From: Paenibacillus sp. Soil766
Lineage (GTDB): Bacteria; Bacillota; Bacilli; Paenibacillales; NBRC-103111
Reading direction: 5' to 3'
Assembly (NCBI RefSeq): GCF_001428105.1
Contig: NZ_LMSJ01000012.1
Coordinates: 308,569 to 372,568 of the forward strand
Length of the DNA: 64,000 bases
Shown here: in pieces, positions 18,767 through 27,904 of the stretch
How positions within the stretch are numbered: position 1 is the stretch's first letter
Layout of the letters: each line of letters begins with the position of its first letter
Notes under the pieces: model-generated
What the model was told of the DNA's origin: nothing
Seen by the model: the letters and a program-made list of their open reading frames with translations, nothing else
Database searches by the model: none
Position numbers and translations under genes: made by a program

Positions 18767-19957
18767 ATGGAAACTCCGAGACGGAATCAAGGTGTGCCCG
18801 GCAATGTGCCACAGCCGATCCGACCAGATGGGGCTGGCGGGATGGATACCGGTCCTCGAGATATTATGAGGGATATGGAAAACCCAAATATGTTAGTCCC
18901 GCCAATTACGGATTCTGGCTTGCTGCCGAATTTGAAGTTTTCATTTTCGGACACATCGATGAAATTAAATTACGGGGGCTGGTCACGGGAAGTTACCGCT
19001 AGAGAGTTGCCTATTGCGACCACGCTTGCGGGTGTCAATATGAGCTTGACGCCTGGCGGTGTTCGAGAATTGCATTGGCATCAACAAGCGGAATGGTCCT
19101 ATATGATTTTAGGTCGAGCGCGAATTACTTCCATCGATCTAGAGGGACGGAATTTTATCGCCGATGTGGGTCCTGGAGATCTCTGGTACTTCCCACCTGG
19201 ACTTCCACACTCCATTCAGGGGTTAGAGCATTGCGAATTTTTGCTTGTTTTCGATGATGGCAACTTTTCAGATTTAAACACGATATCCATCTCCGATTGG
19301 TTTTCACGAACGCCTAAAGACGTACTTTCCGCTAATTTCGGAGTCCCCATGAGTGCTTTTAACAACATCCCCACAGAGCAAGTTTACATCTATCAAGACA
19401 AGGTTCCTGGACCAATCGATAGCCAGAAGGTACAGTCTCCCTATGGAACCATTCCTTTAAGTTTTAAGCATCAATTGCTCGCGCAACCTCCTATTAAAAC
19501 GCCTGGTGGCAGCGTCAGAATTGTAGACTCCACGAATTTTCCTATTTCGAAAAATATTGCAGCGGCGCTCGTTGAAATAGAACCCGGCGGTATGAGGGAG
19601 CTGCATTGGCATCCGAATAACGATGAATGGCAGTATTACCTCACAGGGCAGGGACGTATGACCGTTTTTGCTGGAGATGGTAACGCTCGTACCTTCGATT
19701 ATAGAGCTGGCGATGTTGGTTATGTGCCATTTGCAACTGGACATTATGTGCAGAATACAGGGACGCAATCGCTCTGGTTTCTAGAGATGTTTAAGAGTGA
19801 TCGGTTTGAGGATGTGTCATTAAACCAATGGATGGCTCTTACCCCGCGTGACTTGGTTAGTACGAATCTACATGTTGGACCCGAATTATTGGATGCACTG
19901 CGCAAAGAGAAATGGCCTGTTGTTAAATATCCAGGATTTTCTCATTATCCAAAATAA
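18767..19957 (+). CDS. Bicupin of the oxalate decarboxylase family (OxdC/OxdD-like)
   Basis: 396 residues from ATG 18767 (GAGGAGA upstream). Two cupin domains each carry a manganese site: HWHQQAEW (H103, H105, E109) with H148, and HWHPNNDEW with a later GHYVQN histidine. Overall this matches oxalate decarboxylase, which converts oxalate to formate and CO2; OxdD is a spore coat protein in B. subtilis, and this gene is divergent from a germination operon. The N-domain lid, SENST in B. subtilis OxdC, here reads SDLNT, so the catalytic Glu is replaced by Asp169. Activity may differ. Confidence 0.9.
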   Translation: METPRRNQGVPGNVPQPIRPDGAGGMDTGPRDIMRDMENPNMLVPPITDSGLLPNLKFSFSDTSMKLNYGGWSREVTARELPIATTLAGVNMSLTPGGVRELHWHQQAEWSYMILGRARITSIDLEGRNFIADVGPGDLWYFPPGLPHSIQGLEHCEFLLVFDDGNFSDLNTISISDWFSRTPKDVLSANFGVPMSAFNNIPTEQVYIYQDKVPGPIDSQKVQSPYGTIPLSFKHQLLAQPPIKTPGGSVRIVDSTNFPISKNIAAALVEIEPGGMRELHWHPNNDEWQYYLTGQGRMTVFAGDGNARTFDYRAGDVGYVPFATGHYVQNTGTQSLWFLEMFKSDRFEDVSLNQWMALTPRDLVSTNLHVGPELLDALRKEKWPVVKYPGFSHYPK

Positions 19958-19962
19958 CAAAA

Positions 19963-20005
19963 AGAAGGCTGTCCCAAGTAGATGATCTACTAGAGATAGC
20001 CTTCT
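19963..20005. terminator. Bidirectional terminator with nested hairpin
   Basis: Outer stem AGAAGGCT/AGCCTTCT encloses a second stem AAGTAGAT/ATCTACT, between the convergent bicupin and ABC permease genes. Confidence 0.78.
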
Positions 20006-20016
20006 TCTATGAAGAG

Positions 20017-20901
20017 CTAGCCTTTTAATCCTGAGCTGGCAATCCCCTCTACGAACCATTTTTGACAGACAACCACGACGATGAGCAGAGGAACAAGTCC
20101 AGAAACGGAAGCTGCCATGGAGAGTACATAATTCGTACCAAACTCCTCCACATAACTCGTTAAGCCAAGTGGTATCGTGTACAAATCTTTCTCCCGCAGC
20201 ATGATAAGCGGGTTCTCATATTCGTTCCAGTGCCAAGTAAAGGAGAGGATTAAGAGTGTGACTAGAGCAGGTTTGGTTAAAGGTAAACAAATTTGCCAAA
20301 ATGTCCGCCAGTAACTGGCGCCATCAACGCGACCTGACTCCAATAGTTCATTTGGGAGTGTACTGAAAAACTGGCGCATCAAGAACGTGCCGAATACCCA
20401 AAATAAACCTGGTAAAATGATGGATGCATGTGTATTAATCAACTGCAACTGATCGAACAAGATGAAGCGAGGGACAAGTAAAACCTGACCTGGAATCATC
20501 ATCGTAGATAAATATAGTAGAAACAGGAAGTTGCGGCCTTTGAAGCGTATTTTGGCAAACGCGTAGCCAGCCATGGAACTCGTTAATAGATTACCTACAA
20601 CCGTAATGCCCGTGATTTTGATCGAATTCCAATAGAATAAATAGAAGGGATCTGTACCTGCCCAGACTTTCTTATAATTCTCAAAATGCCATGTATTCGG
20701 AATCCAATCGATCGGATATTGGAAGACTTCGCCATTTATTTTGAAGGAGGTTGATATCATCCATAGGAAAGGCAGAATCATCACGATAGAGATCGCGCCT
20801 AAGATGAGGGTTACGAAAAGCTTAAGCCAGAAGCTGCCTTTTCTCATGTTGGCAATGGCTATTTTTCGTGTAGATTGCGTAGATACAATAGTTGTTTCCA
20901 T
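20017..20901 (-). CDS. Sugar ABC transporter permease (MalG/AraQ type)
   Basis: 294 residues, six predicted helices, of the CUT1 carbohydrate uptake family. The start at 20901 follows GGAAAGGAG; the frame extends 18 bases further without a site. The EAA loop that contacts the ATPase is visible as ELLESGRVDGASYWRTFWQICLPL. It is the distal gene of the importer operon, 18 bases after the other permease. No ATPase gene is in the operon, so the transporter must share a general MsmX-like ATPase, as is known for such systems. Confidence 0.93.
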   Translation of the reverse strand: METTIVSTQSTRKIAIANMRKGSFWLKLFVTLILGAISIVMILPFLWMISTSFKINGEVFQYPIDWIPNTWHFENYKKVWAGTDPFYLFYWNSIKITGITVVGNLLTSSMAGYAFAKIRFKGRNFLFLLYLSTMMIPGQVLLVPRFILFDQLQLINTHASIILPGLFWVFGTFLMRQFFSTLPNELLESGRVDGASYWRTFWQICLPLTKPALVTLLILSFTWHWNEYENPLIMLREKDLYTIPLGLTSYVEEFGTNYVLSMAASVSGLVPLLIVVVVCQKWFVEGIASSGLKG

Positions 20902-20919
20902 AGGGAATCTCCTTTCCAA

Positions 20920-21825
20920 TTAGAAGTGCTGCTGCCAACGTTTCTGGCTTTGCCATTGAATGATGGTGACGACGAAGATGATGGCGAATAGCACCCATGA
21001 GACGGTAGCGGCATAGCCCATTTTGTAGAATCGGAATGCGAGTAAGTAAATGTGATAGGATAACACCATCGTCGAATCAATAGGACCACCCTGTGTCATA
21101 ATGTTGACGGGTCCGAAGATCTGGAAGGAGCCGATAATGAGTGTAATGGCAACGAGAAAGGTGGTTGGTGTGAGCATGGGAATGGTGATTTGGAAAAACT
21201 GGCGTATTTTCGAAGCCCCATCAATATCGGAAGCTTCGTACAAATCCTTGGAAATGCCTTGCAATCCGGCTAGATAAATGACCATCGCGTACCCAATCGT
21301 TACCCACACTTGCATAATGATAATTGCGAAAAGGGCAGAATTCGGGCTCGACAACCAGCCTGGTGGATGATCAATGCCTACGGACTTGAGCACTTGGTTG
21401 ATTGGACCATCGGAAGCGCGGTACATAATGCTCCAAATGACGGATACAGCGACGAGCGAACTGACGTAGGGTAGGAAGATCAGTGTTCGTAGTATTTGCT
21501 TGAAAAACACATACTTGTTCAGTACGACAGCAAACAGGAGTCCTATGATGATGGAAGCGGGAACGCTGACCAGGGTGAAGATCAGGTTATTTTTCAGCGC
21601 TTTCACGAATTTCGGATCACTGCCCAGCGCTTTGAAATTATCTAAGCCAACCCATTCGATTCCTGCGAACCCTTTGAGATATTCCCAATCCACGAATACG
21701 AGGTATAGACTGAATAAGATCGGCAGCAATATAAAGATGAGGTACCCCGAGAAGTTGGGCAAAATGAACAGGTAGCCTGCAAGGTTTTCCCTGAATTTGG
21801 CGTTTTGCCAGAAATGTCGTTTCAT
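20920..21825 (-). CDS. Sugar ABC transporter permease (MalF/UgpA type)
   Basis: 301 residues of the CUT1 family with six helices. EAA loop: DLYEASDIDGASKIRQFFQITIPMLTP. The N-terminus RENLAGYLFILPNFSGYLIF is typical. It follows the binding-protein gene by 145 bases containing a strong hairpin, which should lower permease expression relative to the binding protein. Confidence 0.93.
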   Translation of the reverse strand: MKRHFWQNAKFRENLAGYLFILPNFSGYLIFILLPILFSLYLVFVDWEYLKGFAGIEWVGLDNFKALGSDPKFVKALKNNLIFTLVSVPASIIIGLLFAVVLNKYVFFKQILRTLIFLPYVSSLVAVSVIWSIMYRASDGPINQVLKSVGIDHPPGWLSSPNSALFAIIIMQVWVTIGYAMVIYLAGLQGISKDLYEASDIDGASKIRQFFQITIPMLTPTTFLVAITLIIGSFQIFGPVNIMTQGGPIDSTMVLSYHIYLLAFRFYKMGYAATVSWVLFAIIFVVTIIQWQSQKRWQQHF

Positions 21826-21923
21826 TGGTAAGCCACCCTTTCGAAATCATGTGTTAAAGTAACTTTACCAAGCGAATGGGCGAATTCCCATAGCATGAAC
21901 GTGATCTTTTCTGTAGTTTAATT

Positions 21924-21960
21924 GAAAAAACCTCCAGCTAGATTTCTGCTGGAGGTTTTC
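21924..21960 (-). terminator. Intra-operon attenuator between binding protein and permeases
   Basis: A 12-13 bp stem (GAAAACCTCCAGC with GCTGGAGGTTTTTTC on the minus strand) followed by T residues, just after the binding-protein stop and before the permease genes. Partial termination here would give excess binding protein, a common layout. Confidence 0.8.
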
Positions 21961-21970
21961 GATACGTCTG

Positions 21971-23350
21971 TTATTTTTTAGCGCCCTTGATCGTTGTATC
22001 GGCACGCGTTTTCATCGTTTCAATCGCTTTGTCAATCGGTTGAGCGCCAAGCAAGTACTTTTCCATCTCATCTTTAAAGATGGCGCGAAGCTCTGTTGGA
22101 ACCGGTACGTTGTAGGACGTAGGGAATGTATAATTGCCAGCTAAAAGCGCCTTCAAGGAAGCTTCATCAATCAGATCTTTCGCATCGCCAATGAGGATGG
22201 AGGCTATTTTGGCAGGATCTGCCTTCTTGCTAGTTGGGATACGTCCGCCTGGTACCATGGCCATATTACCTTCTTGTAAATACCAGGAGATGAATTTGAA
22301 CGCCGTTTCTTTATTTTTACTGTTTTTGTTAATGGACATATAGTCGCCCATACCGCCGCCTGGATTAATATTGCCGCCAGCTGTAAATTGCGGATAAGGA
22401 GCAAACGCAACCTTGAAATCATGCGGGAAGCTCTTAATGTCTTTGATATAACGGATGATGTAAATTTGGGAAGCCATCATGGCCGCCTTACCTGTCAGAA
22501 GCTCGTTTTGTACGGTAATTTTACCAGCAACTGCTTCGGAGTATTTCATCATAACGCCTTTGTCTTCCAGGCTCTTCTGCATTTCCAAACCTTTCTTCAT
22601 AGCTGGGCTGTTGAAGTTGGATGTGCCGTCCGCAGCGATGACCCAGTCTTGAGGTTTGGCTGTTTGAAGTACCGTATCACCAAACCAACCCAAAGCGGGA
22701 TCTAGCATGGTACCCTTCATAGCTCCTTTGTTCAACTTGGTAGCCATTGCACTGAAATCGTCCCATGTCCACGCTGTAGGAAGCTTCTCGCCGGCTCCTT
22801 CTAAAGCTTTCATATTGAAAAGCACAGCGCCCAAGTTTTTATTTGCAGGGAGATAATAATATTTGCCGTCTGCAAATTTCTTGATGTTAGCAGCTCCGAT
22901 GATACCCTCGACGTCAAAACCTGCTTTCGCAATTAAATCATCTAAAGGTTCTGCCATGCCAGCAGCTTGTCGTTTCGTCATGTAAGCATCGCCGTAGTTC
23001 ATATAAATATCTGGCGCATCTGTATTGGAGAGCAGGGCTGTTTCCAACTTCAGGTTACCTGGATCGTCATTCACATAACGCGTATATTCGACTTTAATGT
23101 TAGGATTGGCTTTGTTCCATGCGTCGACGGCATCTTGTGGTCCGCTTTCCGGCGGAACACCACCCCAGAATTTAAGGGTAACTGGTTTCTGTGCTTCAGG
23201 TGTAGGTGTAGGTGTAGCTGCTGCTGTCGTGGCAGCAGGCGCGACTGACGCAGCTGCGGAAGGTGATGCTTCAGGTGTTTTGGAACAGCCGGTAACGAGA
23301 ACGCTTACAGCAAGAGCGATTGAAGCTCCCATGCCTAATACTTTTTTCAT
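21971..23350 (-). CDS. Extracellular sugar-binding lipoprotein of ABC transporter
   Basis: 459 residues from ATG 23350, which follows AAGGGGATG; a longer frame lacks a site. Lipoprotein signal MKKVLGMGASIALAVSVLVTGC with the lipobox VTGC, then an Ala/Pro/Thr-rich linker (about 25-50) and the solute-binding fold (VTLKFWGGVPPE...). Captures an oligosaccharide or sugar outside the membrane for the two permeases downstream. The upstream YesM/YesN-like genes probably control it. Confidence 0.93.
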   Translation of the reverse strand: MKKVLGMGASIALAVSVLVTGCSKTPEASPSAAASVAPAATTAAATPTPTPEAQKPVTLKFWGGVPPESGPQDAVDAWNKANPNIKVEYTRYVNDDPGNLKLETALLSNTDAPDIYMNYGDAYMTKRQAAGMAEPLDDLIAKAGFDVEGIIGAANIKKFADGKYYYLPANKNLGAVLFNMKALEGAGEKLPTAWTWDDFSAMATKLNKGAMKGTMLDPALGWFGDTVLQTAKPQDWVIAADGTSNFNSPAMKKGLEMQKSLEDKGVMMKYSEAVAGKITVQNELLTGKAAMMASQIYIIRYIKDIKSFPHDFKVAFAPYPQFTAGGNINPGGGMGDYMSINKNSKNKETAFKFISWYLQEGNMAMVPGGRIPTSKKADPAKIASILIGDAKDLIDEASLKALLAGNYTFPTSYNVPVPTELRAIFKDEMEKYLLGAQPIDKAIETMKTRADTTIKGAKK

Positions 23351-23439
23351 TTGTTCATCCCCTTTTCTTTTGGTAGTTAAATCGTAATGCAATTTTTCCC
23401 AAAAAGACACGGAGTATTCTTTACGAAGTAAGCATTATT

Positions 23440-25041
23440 CTATGATGTTCGATGACCAAAGATGAGCTTGCGAAACTCAGTCGGGTACATGCCTTCCATT
23501 TGCTTAAAGCTGCGACTGAAATGGTTGGGATCGGCATACCCGATGAGCTCAGAAATTTCGAAAATTTTATAATCCGGATTTTTGAGCAGCTCCCGGGCAT
23601 TTTTCATCCGAACATTCGTCATATAATCGGTGATCGTTTTGCCAGTTTCTTTTTTGAACAAAATGCTTAAGTAATTCTCTGTATAACCAACGGTACTGGC
23701 TAAATCAGCTACTTTGAGGGGTAAATTATACTTCTCCATAATTTGACGGATCACCATTTGAATCTCTGGTCGGAGTTTCTCTTTCCCGTGCTCACGCTTG
23801 TACGCCAGGAAGACGGGCAGCCACCCAATAAACCAGTTGGATAACGACTGCAAGGTTTCAGCATTGCGAATAACATGGTACGGATACTGCTGCTCATGCA
23901 GGGTGACGGAGTAAATATCGCCGCCTTCTGCTTTCAAGCAACGAGCAAAAATATGAAGCAGACTGAGCCATTGCTCTCGCAAGATGGCAGGTGGGATATT
24001 CTTATGGCGGCAGATTTCTTCTGTCCAGGTGATAATCTTCTCACGTAAGCCGGATTCGTCACCTTCTTCGATACGTTTCATCCATTCTTCTTCCTGCCAT
24101 GGCTCAGATAGTGTCAGAGGTGAAACAAGTAGATGATCGTAGTAAACGATGCATGAGCCCCCGTAGTAGAATCGGTAGCTTAAAGCATGATCTGCTTTTT
24201 CATAGGTTTGATGCAGAGCGAATGTATCTTCGCAGGATGGAGACACGCCGATGGCCAACAAAATTTTCAGGAATACATGTACGGCATTCTGCATTTCGAC
24301 CAACATGTTCGCATTGATTTGGCCTGTAAGGACACAGAACTTTCCAACTGCCATCTCCACTAGCTCCCCATTGCCATACTTCTTGAGAATCTCATTGAGG
24401 ACATTTTTCACCGTGTATGTCAAAAGCCGATCGCTTTGGAAGCGGTTATTCTGTGTTAATTCCTCATAGGAATCGATCTGGATCACCGCTGCTGATAAGG
24501 GGGAAGAGAATGCCTCCAGCTGGAATTCTCGCCATACTTGTTCGATTTCCCCACGGGAAACATGGCCTTGGAGGAGCTCGCGCAACCGTTTTTCTTTGAC
24601 CTCGTTACTATATTGATTCACCTTCTGCTCAAGCTGTGTTCTCGCATTCTGACCTTGCTTCTCCAAATGTAATTGATCCTGTATAGCGCGCAGCTTCTCC
24701 ATCAGTTCGGAGGGATTGATTTCTAATTTCGTGACGTACTCGATTGCACCTAAGCGTAATGCCTGTTGGACATAGTTGAAGTCGTTATGGTTGGATAAAA
24801 TAAGACATTTGATCGCCGGCCAGCGTTCACGGATCTGTCTCAATAATTCAAGTCCGTCCATCTCCGGCATACGAATATCCGTAAGTACAACATCGCAAGT
24901 CTGTGATTCTAATATTTTCAAAGCCTCTAACCCATTAGCAGCTTCGCCTATGACCTGGAACTCTTCGTTATCTCTAGGAATGATCGTTTTTAAGCCAATA
25001 CGCACAAGGATTTCATCATCTACGATCAGAATTCTCAACAT
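23440..25041 (-). CDS. Response regulator with AraC-type DNA-binding domain (YesN-like)
   Basis: 533 residues. The receiver domain (1-120) has the acidic pair VDDE, the phospho-acceptor Asp in VVLTDIRMPEMDG and the Lys in VTKLEINP. A long linker is followed by an AraC double helix-turn-helix at the C-terminus (LKVADLASTVGYTENYLSILFKKETG and YADPNHFSRSFKQMEGMYPTEFRK). AAAAGGAGG precedes the ATG. The gene start overlaps the end of the kinase gene by 26 bases. Likely activates the adjacent transporter genes in response to the sugar. Confidence 0.94.
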   Translation of the reverse strand: MLRILIVDDEILVRIGLKTIIPRDNEEFQVIGEAANGLEALKILESQTCDVVLTDIRMPEMDGLELLRQIRERWPAIKCLILSNHNDFNYVQQALRLGAIEYVTKLEINPSELMEKLRAIQDQLHLEKQGQNARTQLEQKVNQYSNEVKEKRLRELLQGHVSRGEIEQVWREFQLEAFSSPLSAAVIQIDSYEELTQNNRFQSDRLLTYTVKNVLNEILKKYGNGELVEMAVGKFCVLTGQINANMLVEMQNAVHVFLKILLAIGVSPSCEDTFALHQTYEKADHALSYRFYYGGSCIVYYDHLLVSPLTLSEPWQEEEWMKRIEEGDESGLREKIITWTEEICRHKNIPPAILREQWLSLLHIFARCLKAEGGDIYSVTLHEQQYPYHVIRNAETLQSLSNWFIGWLPVFLAYKREHGKEKLRPEIQMVIRQIMEKYNLPLKVADLASTVGYTENYLSILFKKETGKTITDYMTNVRMKNARELLKNPDYKIFEISELIGYADPNHFSRSFKQMEGMYPTEFRKLIFGHRTS

Positions 25042-26815
25042 CTGTATTCCTCCTTTTCAAAGGCAGTACCAGTAGTAGACGGACGCCTTCGCCTTCCACA
25101 CTTGAAATTTGCATACCGTACTGCATGCCAAAGTGAAGCTTGATTCGTTCGTTTACATTGCGTATACCAATGCCGCTGAACTTCGCGTGAGGGAGATTCA
25201 GAGAAGATTCCACCTGCTCTATCATCTCCATACTCATGCCTACGCCGTTATCTTGCATCACAATATGTAGATTCCCACCCACTTCTTCAGCTTGAAGCTC
25301 GATAAGGAGCGGGAACCGATTGCCATGAATAATGCTGTTCTCTACGGCGGGCTGCAGCGTGAATTTTAACACTTCGCAGTCAAGCAGCGCTTCGGGAATG
25401 TGATAAGTAAATGTGATCTGATCATGATAACGAATTTCCTGGAGAGATAGGTACACTTGTAAATAGTCCAGTTCTTCTTGCAACGTGACGAATTCTTGTT
25501 CATTGCGCATAGTGAAATTTAGCAGCTTACCCAGTTTGGTAATCATTTCACTGATATGATCAGCGCCAGAGAGCAGTGCCATCCATTTAATCGAATTGAG
25601 TGTATTGAGTAGAAAATGCGGATTAATTTGCGCTTGAAGCGCTTGGAACTGTGCTTTCTGCTTGCGCCGCTGCTCGTCATATAAATCGGATATCAGATCT
25701 TGCAGATGAAGCACCATGCGATTGAAGTAATTGCCAAGCAGGGCAATCTCGTCTTCCCCTTTGATCGTAACCAGTGTATTAAATTCCCCTTTACCAACCT
25801 TGGTCATGGATTTGGCCAATTGTTTGAAAGGACTCGTTACACGAAGCATGAGAACAATGAATGCGATGGCAAATAGTAGGAACCAGGCGACAACCCAGGT
25901 GATGGATTTGTCTTTTTCCCGACTAAGTTGTGTGGCGAAATCCTTCTGATTCATGAATTGGACTAGCCGCCAACCAAGCTGTGGTACGAAAGCGTCATTC
26001 ATAAAATAGACCTGGTCTTCGATCTTCACTTCTTGAATGCCATTTCCATTGGGACGAACGTTCTGAAGGGCATGATTAGCCAATAAACCTGCAGCCGCAC
26101 GATCACCGATTAAGAGGTTTTGGTTCTCATCGACGAGGACGGAAGTAATGCCTGAAGCTTGCTGATGCTGTATCTCGGCGTTCGGATAGAAGAAAATTGG
26201 GATCGGTACGCTGATAAAAAAGACACCATAGTTACTTGTATATTCGCCATTAATTTGTCTCGTCATGACGATCAGATCTTGCTTATTATTGAATGAAGGA
26301 AGTGAGTAGGGAACCGTCCAGTAGGGAAAGCCGTTGCGCCGTAGTGTAGGTTCGTACCAGCTTTCCTTCTGGAATGATTGTACACTTGTTTGTGTTACAG
26401 CCGACCAAGTCGTATGGGTATAGCCTCTATTGTCATATAAGCCAATTTGAGTTGTGCTGTCGAGCAGGAGGTCCTTGACGTTGGACATTTTCTTTTGCAG
26501 GCTCGTGAGTTGTAGGAAAGAATTGTAGTTATTCGACCAATCCGCAGGCTCTTTCAGGAATTTCTCCGTCTCTGGATCATTAATAATTAGACTAGAAGCG
26601 GTAATCATGCGAACGGCCATCTCGTTCATGGCTGTAGCTTTTTGGGATACGGCGGCTTGATTGGATTGGTTGAGCTGAAATTGCACAATATCTTCAGAAG
26701 ACTTATAGAATCGGTATAGAATGGTCACAACTGGAAGTATAATCAGGAAAAATAAGGAGATCAGAATCTTTCCACGCAAGGTCTTTATTGGACTGCGAAG
26801 TTTCATCGATGTCAC
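25016..26815 (-). CDS. Sensor histidine kinase (YesM-like)
   Basis: 599 residues. Membrane segment at about 14-34, a large extracytoplasmic sensor region, a second segment near 300, then HAMP (about 320-370). The His_kinase domain carries the phospho-acceptor in INPHFLLNTLNSIKWM, and the ATPase domain has VENSIIHG and GVGMSMEM / GIGIRNVNERI. Start is GTG with GAGGG six bases before; ATG three codons later is an alternative. It forms an operon with the response regulator and lies upstream of the ABC importer. Confidence 0.94.
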   Translation of the reverse strand: MTSMKLRSPIKTLRGKILISLFFLIILPVVTILYRFYKSSEDIVQFQLNQSNQAAVSQKATAMNEMAVRMITASSLIINDPETEKFLKEPADWSNNYNSFLQLTSLQKKMSNVKDLLLDSTTQIGLYDNRGYTHTTWSAVTQTSVQSFQKESWYEPTLRRNGFPYWTVPYSLPSFNNKQDLIVMTRQINGEYTSNYGVFFISVPIPIFFYPNAEIQHQQASGITSVLVDENQNLLIGDRAAAGLLANHALQNVRPNGNGIQEVKIEDQVYFMNDAFVPQLGWRLVQFMNQKDFATQLSREKDKSITWVVAWFLLFAIAFIVLMLRVTSPFKQLAKSMTKVGKGEFNTLVTIKGEDEIALLGNYFNRMVLHLQDLISDLYDEQRRKQKAQFQALQAQINPHFLLNTLNSIKWMALLSGADHISEMITKLGKLLNFTMRNEQEFVTLQEELDYLQVYLSLQEIRYHDQITFTYHIPEALLDCEVLKFTLQPAVENSIIHGNRFPLLIELQAEEVGGNLHIVMQDNGVGMSMEMIEQVESSLNLPHAKFSGIGIRNVNERIKLHFGMQYGMQISSVEGEGVRLLLVLPLKRRNTDVENSDRR

Positions 26816-27123
26816 ACCATGCCCTCATCTTCTAGGATTAGGAATCTCTTCTATCATACATTGACGACAGTTATCCTGCTAGAGAGAGTAGGGGGAAGCG
26901 TAGTATTTCAATGAATATGCCGTATAAAACAAAGAATATGCATGGTCATTATTGGGAGATTGAATGGCAATAGGGCGATAGGCAGATATCCATGAGCCAG
27001 AAGACAGAAGACAGAAGACTGAGGCCAGAAGCCAGAAGCCAGAAGCCGGATAGGCATAAAAAGAGGCGTGAGATTCTCTCATCACCTCATGGTTGCTCAT
27101 TGATTCGCAGCGTTCGGAGGAAT
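26816..27123. repeat. Gene-free stretch with two short tandem heptamer repeats
   Basis: No gene is supported in this 308-base gap. It contains three copies of AGAAGAC (26999-27019) and, five bases later, three copies of CCAGAAG (27025-27045). The remainder is ordinary intergenic sequence. Confidence 0.8.
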
Positions 27124-27798
27124 TTAAGGAAAGCGAAGGGGGCGTTTGAAATAGGCAATCATTTTACCGTTCGCAGGCGTCACGGATACGAGCTCCCAGC
27201 CATAACGTCCCCAGTGCGATAAGGCTTCATCCAATGACCAGCTGCTATATTCGGATTCTGAATTTCCCAGACAATCGGCTAAGGACACATCGGTCGCGTA
27301 TTCCCATTGCGTTATCGGGTGGTGATCTTGGGAAGGATTGCGGACTTCTTTACGATCCCATCTTACACGTGTAGTGGCTTGAGATAGCGCCGATAAGATA
27401 TCTTCTCTTTCCGTAACTTGCAGCAATAGAAGCTGTGGTGCCCGCGGCACGAAAAAGGAACGATGTGAATGATAAATCTGAAGCACCAAGGTACCGAGAG
27501 GCGTACCTTCTTGATCATGAATGAAGTACCAAGCGCAACGCTCTCGCTCTTCGGGAGGCCCCCAATTCTCGATTGAATTGTGACGATTAAAACCAGCTTT
27601 AATCTGGTACCCTTCTTGCTGGAAAGGTTCAATAACGTGTGCCATGAAGTCTTGAATCCAGACACCGTAAGCACGATCTCCATACTCGTTGAACGTTGAA
27701 ATGTAATCAGTTTGTTTATTCTCGTAAACGGAGTTCCATGTATCAGATAGCCGTTTTTCTGCTTTTCGGAATAGTGGATCGATGTGGGTGTTGGTCAT
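27124..27798 (-). CDS. Hypothetical protein, DUF6022-like, with DUF4177-like tail
   Basis: 224 residues from the ATG at 27798 (AAAGGAG nine bases upstream). Soluble and acidic. The C-terminal 60 residues (WEYATDVSLADCLGN ... HWGRYGWELVSVTPANGKMIAYFKRP) follow the pattern of the small DUF4177 fold, where a Trp-Glu-Tyr strand and a GWELVS helix-strand are conserved. The family name DUF6022 is from memory and unsure. It is divergent from a TetR gene, and two operators of that type lie in the shared promoter region. Confidence 0.65.
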   Translation of the reverse strand: MTNTHIDPLFRKAEKRLSDTWNSVYENKQTDYISTFNEYGDRAYGVWIQDFMAHVIEPFQQEGYQIKAGFNRHNSIENWGPPEERERCAWYFIHDQEGTPLGTLVLQIYHSHRSFFVPRAPQLLLLQVTEREDILSALSQATTRVRWDRKEVRNPSQDHHPITQWEYATDVSLADCLGNSESEYSSWSLDEALSHWGRYGWELVSVTPANGKMIAYFKRPLRFP

Positions 27799-27822
27799 GA
27801 AGAACAACTCCTTTCGGATTTA

Positions 27823-27859
27823 TCTAACGACGTTAGAATAATAATTTAATGATGTTAGA
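27823..27859. promoter_or_regulatory. Tandem palindromic operators in the divergent TetR promoter region
   Basis: TCTAACGACGTTAGA (27823-27837) is a near-perfect 15-bp palindrome. A related site TTTAATGATGTTAGA (27845-27859) matches it at 12 of 15 positions and starts 22 bases further, two helical turns. The second overlaps the -35 area of a TATAAT box at 27874-27879. Confidence 0.75.
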
Positions 27860-27904
27860 TTAATGTATTGTGTTATAATTGTCAAGAGAAATTGGAGGTC
27901 GAAC

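Noticed and set aside
26999..27045. Short repeats as a possible CRISPR array
   Set aside because: Units are seven bases, contiguous and without unique spacers; no cas gene is near.
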